A stretch of 64,000 nucleotides of DNA from Lachnotalea sp. AF33-28 (lineage in GTDB: Bacteria > Bacillota > Clostridia > Lachnospirales > Lachnospiraceae). The notes beneath the pieces were generated by a model that saw only the letters and a program-made list of their open reading frames with translations, had not been told where the DNA came from and searched no databases. The stretch is from positions 124,001 to 188,000 of the forward strand of contig NZ_QUEE01000007.1 in NCBI RefSeq assembly GCF_003477885.1, read 5' to 3'. Positions 33,622 through 42,567 of the stretch are shown in pieces; the first letter of the stretch is position 1, and every line of letters begins with the position of its first letter. Made by a program: the position numbers and the translations under genes.

Positions 33622-34542
33622 ATGGCAGGCGCTGTTAAAAAAAAGAAAAAAACAAAGAGAGTCAGTTATGTTCCGCTGATTCTGATGATGCTGCCGGGAC
33701 TTGTCTATCTGGCAGTGAACAATTACCTCCCGATGTTCGGCATCACCATTGCCTTTAAAAACCTGGATTTTCAGAAGGGGATCCTGGCCAGCGAATGGTG
33801 CGGCCTGCAGAATTTTGAGTATCTTTTTAAGACTAAGGACGCATTTATCATGATCCGCAACACGCTGTGTTACAATCTGGTATTCATCTTCGGCGGCCTC
33901 GTGGCTTCGCTGGCCATTGCGGTCATGATGACGGAGATCAGCAAAATGAAGATCGCCAGATTTATCCAGCCTGCCATCTGCTTTCCCAATATGGTGTCCA
34001 TCATCATCGTGGCCTATCTGGTGTATGCGTTTTTGGGATCGGACGGATTTGTGAACAATACGATTCTTGGGGGAGAGGGAATCAGCTGGTACAGAGAGTC
34101 CAAATACTGGCCGTTTATACTGACCATCGTGCATTTCTGGAAAGGCGCGGGATACGGGGCGATCATTTATATCGCCTCCATATCCGGCATAGACAAGGGG
34201 CTGTATGAGGCGGCCAAACTGGACGGAGCATCCAAGATGCAGCAGGTATTTAAAATCACGCTGCCCATCATCAAACCCATGATCATACTGATGCTTCTGA
34301 TGTCCATCGGCAGGATTTTCAACTCGGATTTCGGCCTGTTCCTGCAGGTGCCTATGAATTCCGGCGTGCTGTATGAAACGACACAGACCATTGATACCTA
34401 TGTGTACCGGGCATTGATGGAGAGAAACGACGTGAGCATGTCTTCCGCGGCCAGCGTATTCCAGGCAGTTCTTGGATTTATGCTGGTGATGGCCTCCAAT
34501 CTGGTGGTGCGGAAAGTGGATGCGGACAGCGCGCTGTTCTAG
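33622..34542 (+). CDS. Sugar ABC transporter permease (LplB/UgpA type)
   Basis: A 306-residue permease with a lysine-rich N-terminus and six predicted transmembrane segments. The EAA loop is YEAAKLDGASKMQQVFKITLP. I place the start at ATG 33622, 17 bases after the binding-protein stop; a longer frame begins inside the previous gene. It forms the heterodimeric channel with the next gene. It is closely similar to the permease at 24483-25403, down to identical length, which shows module duplication. Confidence 0.93.
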   Translation: MAGAVKKKKKTKRVSYVPLILMMLPGLVYLAVNNYLPMFGITIAFKNLDFQKGILASEWCGLQNFEYLFKTKDAFIMIRNTLCYNLVFIFGGLVASLAIAVMMTEISKMKIARFIQPAICFPNMVSIIIVAYLVYAFLGSDGFVNNTILGGEGISWYRESKYWPFILTIVHFWKGAGYGAIIYIASISGIDKGLYEAAKLDGASKMQQVFKITLPIIKPMIILMLLMSIGRIFNSDFGLFLQVPMNSGVLYETTQTIDTYVYRALMERNDVSMSSAASVFQAVLGFMLVMASNLVVRKVDADSALF

Positions 34543-34554
34543 GAAGGAGGACAT

Positions 34555-35454
34555 ATGAATAAAAAATTCAATTCCGAGACACGGTTCCGCTGCATCTGCC
34601 TCGCCATCCTGCTTTTGTTTACCGCAATCTGTATCGCCCCTTTTCTGCTGATGTTCTCTGCGTCTGTGACAGAGGAACAGGCGCTGATCCGGGACGGTTA
34701 TAAGTTCTGGCCGGAAACGTTGAGCTTCGACACCTACAGGTACCTGTGGGCAAAGCGGGAAACTATTTTTCGGGCATATATGATCTCTGTGTTCGTCACT
34801 CTGGTGGGAACCGTGACAAATGTGATCATCACCTCTCTGTTCGGCTACCCGCTCTCCAGAAAGGATTTTAAGTACCGGAATGTGTTTGCCTTTCTCATAT
34901 TCTTCACCATGCTCTTTAATGGCGGTATGACGGCATCCTACATCATCTGGACCAGAACCTTTCATATTAAAAATACTATATGGGCGCTGCTGCTGCCCAA
35001 TTATCTGATGGGCGGAATGAATGTACTCATGGTAAGAAATTATTATACCGCCAGCATTCCGGATTCCATACTGGAAGCGGCACGGGTGGACGGTGCATCG
35101 GAAATGACAATTTATACGAAAATTCTGGTGCCGCTGTCCAAGCCTGTTATGATTACGATAGCGCTGTTTGCAGGAATCGCCTATTGGAACGACTGGACCA
35201 ACGGCCTGTATTACATCAGCGACTCAAAGCTCTACAGCATCAATGTATATCTGAATAATCTGATGAATAACATCCAGCTTTTGACCCAGCAGTCAACGCT
35301 GACCGAAGGCGCTAATCTGGCGGGCATGGACCTGCCCAGCGTCGGGGTGCGCATGGCCATCGCCATGATTGCCGTGCTGCCGGTGATGATCATCTTTCCG
35401 TTTATTCAGGGCCAGCTGGTCAAGGGCGTTGTTATAGGCGGTGTCAAAGGATAG
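34555..35454 (+). CDS. Sugar ABC transporter permease (LplC/YtcP/MalG type)
   Basis: The second channel subunit, 299 residues with six predicted transmembrane segments. The EAA motif is LEAARVDGASEMTIYTKILVPLSKP, which docks the ATPase. It starts 12 bases after the previous gene behind GGAAGGAGG. The MalG-type C-terminus FPFIQGQLVKGVVIGGVKG is complete. It is the intact counterpart of the broken gene at 25420-26122. Confidence 0.93.
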   Translation: MNKKFNSETRFRCICLAILLLFTAICIAPFLLMFSASVTEEQALIRDGYKFWPETLSFDTYRYLWAKRETIFRAYMISVFVTLVGTVTNVIITSLFGYPLSRKDFKYRNVFAFLIFFTMLFNGGMTASYIIWTRTFHIKNTIWALLLPNYLMGGMNVLMVRNYYTASIPDSILEAARVDGASEMTIYTKILVPLSKPVMITIALFAGIAYWNDWTNGLYYISDSKLYSINVYLNNLMNNIQLLTQQSTLTEGANLAGMDLPSVGVRMAIAMIAVLPVMIIFPFIQGQLVKGVVIGGVKG

Positions 35455-35466
35455 CAAAATCTTTAA

Positions 35467-35503
35467 GGGAGTCCGGTCAAGACCTTTGTCGAGACGGGCT
35501 CCC
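35467..35503 (+). promoter_or_regulatory. Stem-loop after the permease gene
   Basis: A 9-bp stem GGGAGTCCG/CGGGCTCCC (one G-U pair) with a 19-base loop, followed by TGTTTCAT. It may be a partial terminator separating transporter genes from the downstream hydrolase genes. Confidence 0.55.
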
Positions 35504-35530
35504 TGTTTCATGAAAGGAGTAATACGTATT

Positions 35531-37090
35531 ATGGAAAAAAGATTTATGAGCGATGAGCGCACACAGGTGATGACGGCTGCGGGGATTGTGCGCGGCTATC
35601 TGTATGACGGCATTTATGTATTTAAGGGCATGCCATATGCCCGTGCACAGCGATTCCAAAAACCGGAGGATACGCCCCCCTGGGAGGGCGTAAGAGACTG
35701 TACCAGCTACGGATATGTGAGCCCGCTGCTGAATCAGGAGCGTCCCGTCGGAGAATTGCTGGTTCCTCACCGGTACTGGCTGATGGATGAACACTGCCAG
35801 AATCTGAATGTGTGGACGCCCGGAACGGACGGCGCCAAAAGACCGGTTCTGGTATGGCTGCACGGAGGCGGCTACTCTGCAGGCTCCGCCATCGAGCAGG
35901 CGGCCTATGAAGGGGAGAATATGAGCCGGTTGGGCGATGTGGTGGTGGTATCCGTCAATCACCGGCTCAATATACTGGGCTATCTGGATCTGTCTCCCTA
36001 TGGGGAGCGCTACGAGGATTCCGGCAACGCAGGCGGCAATGATATCATTGCCGCGCTGAAATGGGTACGGAAAAATATTGCCGCCTTTGGGGGGGATCCC
36101 GGAAATGTTACCGTATTCGGCCAGAGCGGAGGCGGGGGGAAGGTAGTGACGCTGCTGCAGTCTCCGGAAGCGGACGGCCTGTATCACAGAGGCGCAGTGA
36201 TCAGCGGAGTGCTGCCGGACGGCCTTATGGGCAGTGTGAGCAATGACAGCAGACCTCTGGTGCGGGCGATGCTAGCAGAACTGAATCTTACAAAAGAACA
36301 GGTATCCGAGCTTGAGACGCTCCCCTATGAGCTTCTGGCAAAAGCTTATAATCGTGTGGCTCCCAGGCTGAAAGCGGCCGGGGAATATGTGGGCTGCGTG
36401 CCCAGGCCGGGAAAATCTTATCTGGGAAATCCCATGAACGTGGATTTCAGGGAGGAGACGGCAGATGTCCCGCTGATGGTTGGAACCGTATACGGTGAAT
36501 TCGCTTTTGCGCCCCTTATCTATGACAAGAGGAAAATGACCAGGCAGGACGGCGCGGCGCTGATTACCGGGCGCTATGGCCGGGAAGCCGCCGGCCGGCT
36601 GCTTCCCTTATATGAAAACGCATATCCGCACAGAAATCCGGCGGATCTTATGGTTTTGGACGGTATGTTCCGCAGATATGCCAGCGAATTTATTGCCAAG
36701 CGGGCTGCGCTTGGCAGAGGGGCGGTCTATTCTTATCTGTTTGATGCGGATTTTCCCGTGGAAGGGGGAAAACCTGCATGGCACTGCGCGGATCTGGCGT
36801 TCTTTTTCCACAATACGGCGCTTGTTCCCTCCGCCAATATCCCCGGCGTGACGGATCGGCTGGAAGAGTGTATGTTTGGCGCGCTGATTGCTTTTGCAAA
36901 GTCCGGAGATCCCAACCATGACGGGCTGCCTGCCTGGCCGCGCTGCGATGCCCGCGAGGAGCGGACCATGCTGTTTAACGGATCTCCCCATGTGCGGGTA
37001 AACTTTGATCGGGAACTTCTGGACGCATTTCAGGAGATAGCAAAAAAGGAAGAGGAACGGGCCAGGGCGGAAGCGGACATCCGGCATTGA
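35531..37090 (+). CDS. Type-B carboxylesterase
   Basis: A 519-residue alpha/beta-hydrolase of the carboxylesterase/lipase type-B (CE10-like) family. The oxyanion-hole motif is VWLHGGGYSAG and the nucleophile elbow is VFGQSGGGGKV; the N-terminal FKGMPYARAQRFQKPE is also typical. There is no signal peptide, so it acts inside the cell on imported esters. The start is ATG 35531, behind AAAGGAG at a longish 12 bases; ATG 35510 in the same frame has no site. It is the first of several hydrolase genes behind the importer. Confidence 0.9.
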   Translation: MEKRFMSDERTQVMTAAGIVRGYLYDGIYVFKGMPYARAQRFQKPEDTPPWEGVRDCTSYGYVSPLLNQERPVGELLVPHRYWLMDEHCQNLNVWTPGTDGAKRPVLVWLHGGGYSAGSAIEQAAYEGENMSRLGDVVVVSVNHRLNILGYLDLSPYGERYEDSGNAGGNDIIAALKWVRKNIAAFGGDPGNVTVFGQSGGGGKVVTLLQSPEADGLYHRGAVISGVLPDGLMGSVSNDSRPLVRAMLAELNLTKEQVSELETLPYELLAKAYNRVAPRLKAAGEYVGCVPRPGKSYLGNPMNVDFREETADVPLMVGTVYGEFAFAPLIYDKRKMTRQDGAALITGRYGREAAGRLLPLYENAYPHRNPADLMVLDGMFRRYASEFIAKRAALGRGAVYSYLFDADFPVEGGKPAWHCADLAFFFHNTALVPSANIPGVTDRLEECMFGALIAFAKSGDPNHDGLPAWPRCDAREERTMLFNGSPHVRVNFDRELLDAFQEIAKKEEERARAEADIRH

Positions 37091-37147
37091 GGTCTAAGAA
37101 CAGGCAATTTTGAAAAAAGAAATGAACGGTTGGAAGGAGTATTGCTT

Positions 37148-38677
37148 ATGCTGAAAAGAAAAGAATTTGAACGGGTAACGCCTGAGAGCGTGGGAATCGC
37201 CTCGGGAGACATAGAATGGCTGCTTGACCGCCTGGAGAGCGGATTCACCGAGCCTCACGGACTGATGATTATGCGCCATGGAAAGATCTGTGCGGAAGGT
37301 TGGTGGAATCCCTATGCGCCGGGCATCCGCCACGGACTGCAGTCCCACTCCAAAACCTACGCGGCAACCGCCGTTGGCATTGCATATACGGAAGGAATTT
37401 TGAAACTGGATGAGCGCATCATCGATATCTTTCCGGAGGAAGCGCCGGAGAATCCTTCGGAACATCTGCAGCAGTTGACCGTTCATCATGTGCTCTGTAT
37501 GGGCTGCGGCATGGATGAGATGCCCGCTCCGTCCCGGGACTGGATCCGGGAGTTTCTGCATACGCCGGTCAGGCATGCGCCCGGAACCACATATATGTAC
37601 AACAGCGTCGGCTCTTCCCTGCTGGCTGCCATCATCCGGAAAAAAACCGGACTGGGGCTGCATGAATATTTAAGGCCCAGGCTGTATGATAAGATCGGCA
37701 TCTTTTCAGACAACCACGTTTGGATCTGTATGCCGGACGGCTGTGAGGCGGGAGGCGGCGGGCTCTTTGCCACGACTGAGGATAACCTGCGCCTGATGAA
37801 GCTCTATGCGGACGGCGGCATATGGGACGGCGAACGGATTCTGGCTCCCGATTATGTGGAGCGCGCCACAACACTGCAGAACGAATCCGCCACCGAGGAG
37901 GTGAATAATCCGCCGGCAAAGGACAATTTTGTGGGATACGGCTATCAGATCTGGATGTGCAGGCCTAAGGGCGTATACCGTGCGGACGGTGCCATGGGTC
38001 AGTTTACAATTGTGGCGCCAAAGCAGGATATGCTGATCGCGATTACGGAAAATGCGGCCGGCGCGCATTGGGCGCAGGAGACGCTGGATACTATATGGGA
38101 GTTTTTGGACCGCGTCGATTCCAGTCCCGCAGAGGATCCCGGCGAGGATCATGCTGCGGCGAAGCACTTAAAGAAGCGCATGGGCAGGCTGGCCCTTCCA
38201 AATCCGGCCTTCGCCCCCTACAGCCCACTGATTGAAAAGATCCAGGGGATAAGCTGGAAGGTGGAGGAGGGCGTCTGGCATCTGGCGGATGTGGGTGTTG
38301 GACATATGATGGGCGGCATGGCGCTGCCGCCTGCGGTGGAGAGCTTTTCCTTCCGGTTTGCGCCGGACCGCTGCGAACTCTGCTGGGCGGCCGGAGAGGA
38401 AGAAGGGCGGGCTGCCGTTGCCCTGGACGGCGGGAGATGCCAAAATACGCTGAAGGGCGGGGCCGCAATGCAGGCCCTGATGAGCGGCGCCTGGCTTTCT
38501 ACTCAGAAGTTTGAACTCACTGTACGTTATATTGAGACATGCCGGGAGAGCAAATACGTGTTCATCTTTGACGGTGACAGCGTAAAGATGGAGGAGAGCA
38601 CGACAATGGCTTTCGGCACGGGCACAGCTGTTAAGGCGAGGAGGCAGGACATATGGACAGATACGAACGCATTATGA
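37148..38677 (+). CDS. Serine hydrolase of the beta-lactamase/esterase (class C-like) family
   Basis: A 509-residue cytoplasmic protein. The SxxK motif is SHSKTYAA (near residue 67) and the YxN-type motif is YMYNSVGSSLL. Family members include esterases such as EstB, D-aminopeptidases and penicillin-binding-like enzymes. The C-terminal 150 residues form a further beta-rich domain. No signal peptide is present, which argues against a cell-wall substrate. The start ATG 37148 is behind GGAAGGAG. The gene overlaps the next by 25 bases. In this neighbourhood, removal of acyl groups is the likeliest role. Confidence 0.85.
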   Translation: MLKRKEFERVTPESVGIASGDIEWLLDRLESGFTEPHGLMIMRHGKICAEGWWNPYAPGIRHGLQSHSKTYAATAVGIAYTEGILKLDERIIDIFPEEAPENPSEHLQQLTVHHVLCMGCGMDEMPAPSRDWIREFLHTPVRHAPGTTYMYNSVGSSLLAAIIRKKTGLGLHEYLRPRLYDKIGIFSDNHVWICMPDGCEAGGGGLFATTEDNLRLMKLYADGGIWDGERILAPDYVERATTLQNESATEEVNNPPAKDNFVGYGYQIWMCRPKGVYRADGAMGQFTIVAPKQDMLIAITENAAGAHWAQETLDTIWEFLDRVDSSPAEDPGEDHAAAKHLKKRMGRLALPNPAFAPYSPLIEKIQGISWKVEEGVWHLADVGVGHMMGGMALPPAVESFSFRFAPDRCELCWAAGEEEGRAAVALDGGRCQNTLKGGAAMQALMSGAWLSTQKFELTVRYIETCRESKYVFIFDGDSVKMEESTTMAFGTGTAVKARRQDIWTDTNAL

Positions 38678-39855
38678 GGCGGCAGTTTGTCATGAACGAC
38701 GCCGGAAGAATTGACAAAGTTGGAGACCTGTATACAACTTATAATCCCATGGTGGATGTGCAGGCATTAATGGATGGGGGATTTCTGGACGCACTGGAGG
38801 AAATGATGGAACCCATCCTGGAGAAATTCGATGATTTTTCACCGGAGGTACTGGCCTACTGGGCAAAGCGGGGCATGGTAAAAGAGGCCCATGGCAGGGA
38901 CGACTGCATGAGCTGGTCCGAGTATGAGAGAAGGACCGGTTACCGCTGGGAGGATCCCCACAGCCCCGATGAAGGCGTGCAGAACCGCTATAAGATGTGG
39001 AATTCATTTGTGCCGGTGTCCGCCTTTGATCCCGCGTGTAAAGGCCGCCGGTATCCGGTGGTTGTGGTGCTTCATGGGGGATTTAATCCCATCAGCATCG
39101 TGGACGGTTGGGGATTCGTACAGGAGGCGGCTAAGAGGGAGTGGATCGTGATCGCGCCGTCTCTGGAGCTGGATGATATCATTGACGAAATACTGGAAGA
39201 AGCGAAACGGCTCTATCCGGTGGACGAGAGCCGGATCTATGCCGCCGGTTTCTCCTATGGCGGATTTATGTCCGGGACCCTGGGCAATCAGAGGCCGGAC
39301 GTCTACGCGGCGGTAGGACCCTGCGGCGCTCCCATCAGCAATAATTATTGCGAAAGGGAAGTGGGCCCCGAACCGCAGAAACCCTTTGACGGCGCGCCCC
39401 GTGCCATCGGCATGGGGGTATATATGCCGGTGTTTACCGCTTCCGGAAATCTGGACGGCGGGCGCTTTCCCGTATATGACGCCAAAAATTACCGCACCGG
39501 AGAGCCTTTTGTAAAGGAGTTTGTGGAAGGCATCAACTCCTGGGCCAGGGTGAATCACGCGAAGGAACTGGTGCTGGAGGAAGTGCTTGCAATGAAAGGA
39601 GAGGAGGGACTTTCCGAGGCGGAGAAACATCTGGGACTGCCCCTGCCGGCGGACTGCGTAAAGACCGTGGTGGCGGACGGCATCACCAATTATATCGGCG
39701 ATTTAAAGAGTGAGGACGGCATCGCGCGCATCCGGATTATGTGTGAAATGAATATGCCCCACTGGCCTACGCCGGAGATGATCCGCCAGATGTATGCTTT
39801 TTTCGGGCATTTTTCCAGGGACCCAAAGACGAAAGAGAGTATTTACCACAAATAG
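38653..39855 (+). CDS. Alpha/beta-hydrolase, probable esterase
   Basis: A 400-residue protein with an alpha/beta-hydrolase core: VVVLHGGFNPISIV (oxyanion strand), AAGFSYGGFMSGTLGN (GxSxG nucleophile elbow, about residues 196-200), and a histidine late in the chain (ENMPHWPTP). The N-terminal 120 residues are a family-specific cap or lid region. No signal peptide. It starts 25 bases before the previous gene ends, so the two are translationally coupled. It looks like a PHB-depolymerase/feruloyl-esterase-like fold; the substrate cannot be read. Confidence 0.82.
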   Translation: MDRYERIMRRQFVMNDAGRIDKVGDLYTTYNPMVDVQALMDGGFLDALEEMMEPILEKFDDFSPEVLAYWAKRGMVKEAHGRDDCMSWSEYERRTGYRWEDPHSPDEGVQNRYKMWNSFVPVSAFDPACKGRRYPVVVVLHGGFNPISIVDGWGFVQEAAKREWIVIAPSLELDDIIDEILEEAKRLYPVDESRIYAAGFSYGGFMSGTLGNQRPDVYAAVGPCGAPISNNYCEREVGPEPQKPFDGAPRAIGMGVYMPVFTASGNLDGGRFPVYDAKNYRTGEPFVKEFVEGINSWARVNHAKELVLEEVLAMKGEEGLSEAEKHLGLPLPADCVKTVVADGITNYIGDLKSEDGIARIRIMCEMNMPHWPTPEMIRQMYAFFGHFSRDPKTKESIYHK

Positions 39856-39899
39856 AGATGCGTTTGGCGAGAAATGTCAGATTCAGGAGGAATGGAAGT

Positions 39900-40841
39900 A
39901 TGATTGCGGAGAAACTGAAAGGATATGAGAGCTGGATGGCTCCGGAGGTGCCGGAGAATATCCCCCACGGCGATATGCCCGGGGACAAGGTGCGGATTAC
40001 AGAGAGCCATATAAAAAAGGCCGGTACGATTTTTCCGGTGCTGTTAAAAAAATTGATCCCGGTAATGGAAATAAATCCCTGGGAGAGGGTGGTGGTGTGC
40101 GTATGCGGGGGCTCCGGCGTGGGCAAATCGGAGATCGCTTCCCTGCTGTCCTGGTACTTCTGTTGTTTGGGGATCGGCAGTTACACGCTCTCAGGCGATA
40201 ATTATCCCCATCGGATTCCAAAATACAATGATGCCGAGCGGCTTAGAATTTTTCGGGAGTCCGCGCTGAAGGGTATGGTGGCTGCCGGAGATTACAGCAT
40301 GGAGCGTTTGGAACGGATCCGGCAGTGGCAGCGGGCGGACGATGACGCCAATGCAGACCACGCTAAGGAATATCCGTGGTTTACTTCCTATCTGGAGGCA
40401 GGCAGAAAAGGGCTTGCGGGCTACCTTGGAACGGACAGGGAACTGGGATTTGAGGATCTGGAAGCGGTTGTTACGGCGTTTAAGTCAGGAGAGGACCGGA
40501 TCTGGCTGAAGCGGATGGGAAGGGCGGAGGATGAGCTCTGGTATGAACAGGTGGATTTTTCAGGGATCAACATCCTGATCATCGAGTGGACCCACGGAAA
40601 TAGCGGGCGTTATCGGGGGGTGGACCTTCCGATCCTGCTAAACAGCACGCCGCAGGAGACACTGGCTCACAGAAAGGCACGAAACAGGGACGGCGCCGCG
40701 GACAGCCCCTTCACCACGATGGTGCTGGAGATTGAGCAGAAGCTTTTAGAGAGTGAGGCCCATAAGGCGGCCGTCATATTATCCAAGAGCGGGGAGCTGT
40801 TAAGCTATGCCGCTTATCAGGAACAGATGAAAGAGGGGTGA
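39900..40841 (+). CDS. P-loop kinase-like protein paired with the phosphorylase
   Basis: A 313-residue cytoplasmic protein with Walker A CGGSGVGKSEIASLL (about residues 75-90) and a second motif ILIIEWTHGNSG where the E or D would act like Walker B. SYTLSGDNYPHR resembles the substrate loop of uridine kinase/phosphoribulokinase or APS-kinase-like enzymes; database labels of adenylylsulfate kinase are common for it, but APS-binding context is absent. The start is ATG 39900 behind AGGAGG. Four bases separate it from the sucrose-phosphorylase-like gene, so a sugar or sugar phosphate is a reasonable substrate by context. Confidence 0.7.
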   Translation: MIAEKLKGYESWMAPEVPENIPHGDMPGDKVRITESHIKKAGTIFPVLLKKLIPVMEINPWERVVVCVCGGSGVGKSEIASLLSWYFCCLGIGSYTLSGDNYPHRIPKYNDAERLRIFRESALKGMVAAGDYSMERLERIRQWQRADDDANADHAKEYPWFTSYLEAGRKGLAGYLGTDRELGFEDLEAVVTAFKSGEDRIWLKRMGRAEDELWYEQVDFSGINILIIEWTHGNSGRYRGVDLPILLNSTPQETLAHRKARNRDGAADSPFTTMVLEIEQKLLESEAHKAAVILSKSGELLSYAAYQEQMKEG

Positions 40842-40845
40842 CAGG

Positions 40846-42552
40846 ATGCGCGCAAATGACAACGGGCCGATGCTGAATGCCTATCCGGACAGCGTAGGCG
40901 GTACGCTGAAGGATATGATCACATTTCTGAAGAGGCCGGAATTAAAGGATGTGTTCCAGTCCTTTTATATTCTTCCCAGCATATTTAACACAGATCTGGA
41001 CAGAGGGTTTTCCGTAATTGATTACGGATTAAATGAGCTTTTTGCAGAGGGCGGAGATCTGGAAGAACTTAAAAGTCTGGGAATCGACCTGAAGCTGGAC
41101 TTTGTTTTAAACCACGCTTCCGTGCTCTCCCCGCAGTTTCAGGATATTCTGAAAAACGGTGAGAATTCCGTCTATAAGGACTTCTTTATCAACTGGAACA
41201 AGTTCTGGGAAAATCATGGGGAGATGACGGAGGAGGGATACATACAGCCGGATCCGGATCTGATTCAACACATGTTTTTCCGCAAGCCGGGCCTGCCGAT
41301 CCTGATGGTACGGATGCCGGACGGCGGCAGCGTTCCCTATTGGAACACTTTTTACCAGGAAGTGCGCTATCCCCGGCCTGGGGCGCAGGATCTGATGAGT
41401 GCGCTGGGGATGCAGTACAAAGCCGCAGAACAGCTGGCCGGGCTGGTAAATGTACAGCTGGATGAAGGAAGGAAGCCTTCGGAGCTTGAACTGGGCAGAT
41501 ATGAAGGCAGAAGAGAGGCGCTGACGGAGTATCTGGAAGCCGGCCGCAGATATCTGGGACAGATGGACCTGAATATCCGGTCGCCGCTTGTGTGGGAGTA
41601 TTATGACAGGACACTGGAGACGCTGGCCGGATATGGGGCAGGTATTGTGCGGCTTGACGCCTTCGCCTATGCTCCAAAGGAGCCTGGAGAAAAAAATTTC
41701 CTCAATGATCCGGGCACATGGGATCTGCTGGAACGGGTGCGCCGGCTGGCGGATCAATACGGTTTGATGCTGTTGCCCGAAATTCACGCGGGCTATGGGG
41801 AGAAGATCTATGAGCTGCTGGCGAAAAAGGGTTATATGACTTATGACTTTTTCCTGCCGGGTCTGATCATCGATGCCTTCGAGCGAAAGGACGGCGGCAG
41901 GCTGGCGGCCTGGGCCAGGGAACTTACGGACAGCGGGATCCGTGTGGTGAATATGCTGGGCTGTCACGACGGCATTCCACTGCTGGATTTAAAGGGGATG
42001 CTGACAGATGAGGAAATATCGAGGCTGATCGATATCGTGGTATCCAGGGGCGGTTATGTGAAGAACCTGCACGGTCAGAAAAACATGTACTACCAGGTAA
42101 ACGCCACCTACTACAGCGCCCTGGGAGAAGACGATGGGCGGATGGTGCTTGCCAGGGCCCTGCAGCTGTTCATGCCGGGAAAACCCCAGGTATGGTATCT
42201 GGACTTGTTTGCCGGCAGCAACGACTATGAGGCCGTTAAGAAAGCCGGGGCAGGCGGACACAAGGAGATCAACCGGACCAATCTGCCGCTAGAGCAGATC
42301 GAAGCGCGCATGGCTCTTCCGGTCGTACAGGAGCAGATCCGGCTTCTGCGGTTTCGCAATACGTTTCCTGCCTTCGGATTTAACAGTGAATTTACAGTAA
42401 AGCATCAGAACAGCGGAATTTGGATGTGCTGGAGCAGGGAAGGATACAGGGCAGAGCTAACGGCGGATCTGTCGGATGCGGGTTTCACCGTGCAGGGCAT
42501 TGGGCCTGACGGAAGGGTAAGCTTTGTACAGCAGCAGATATTTGACAGGTAA
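40846..42552 (+). CDS. GH13_18 sucrose phosphorylase-family enzyme
   Basis: A 568-residue cytoplasmic glycoside phosphorylase related to sucrose phosphorylase (GtfA). The catalytic nucleophile Asp is in VRLDAFAYAPKEPG (about residue 270), the acid/base Glu in LLPEIHAGYG (about residue 310), and the third acid in NMLGCHDGIPLLDLKG. The block GGYVKNLHGQKNMYYQVNATYYSALG is the sucrose phosphorylase hallmark. The reaction is phosphorolysis of an alpha-glucoside to alpha-glucose 1-phosphate. Related enzymes use sucrose, sucrose 6'-phosphate, glucosylglycerate or glucosylglycerol, and I cannot separate these by eye. It is co-transcribed with the kinase. Confidence 0.87.
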   Translation: MRANDNGPMLNAYPDSVGGTLKDMITFLKRPELKDVFQSFYILPSIFNTDLDRGFSVIDYGLNELFAEGGDLEELKSLGIDLKLDFVLNHASVLSPQFQDILKNGENSVYKDFFINWNKFWENHGEMTEEGYIQPDPDLIQHMFFRKPGLPILMVRMPDGGSVPYWNTFYQEVRYPRPGAQDLMSALGMQYKAAEQLAGLVNVQLDEGRKPSELELGRYEGRREALTEYLEAGRRYLGQMDLNIRSPLVWEYYDRTLETLAGYGAGIVRLDAFAYAPKEPGEKNFLNDPGTWDLLERVRRLADQYGLMLLPEIHAGYGEKIYELLAKKGYMTYDFFLPGLIIDAFERKDGGRLAAWARELTDSGIRVVNMLGCHDGIPLLDLKGMLTDEEISRLIDIVVSRGGYVKNLHGQKNMYYQVNATYYSALGEDDGRMVLARALQLFMPGKPQVWYLDLFAGSNDYEAVKKAGAGGHKEINRTNLPLEQIEARMALPVVQEQIRLLRFRNTFPAFGFNSEFTVKHQNSGIWMCWSREGYRAELTADLSDAGFTVQGIGPDGRVSFVQQQIFDR

Positions 42553-42567
42553 AAGGATCACTGCGGT

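Noticed and set aside
33439..34965. 508-codon minus-strand open frame rich in His and Gln
   Set aside because: It is antisense to the binding protein and two permease genes whose families are certain.
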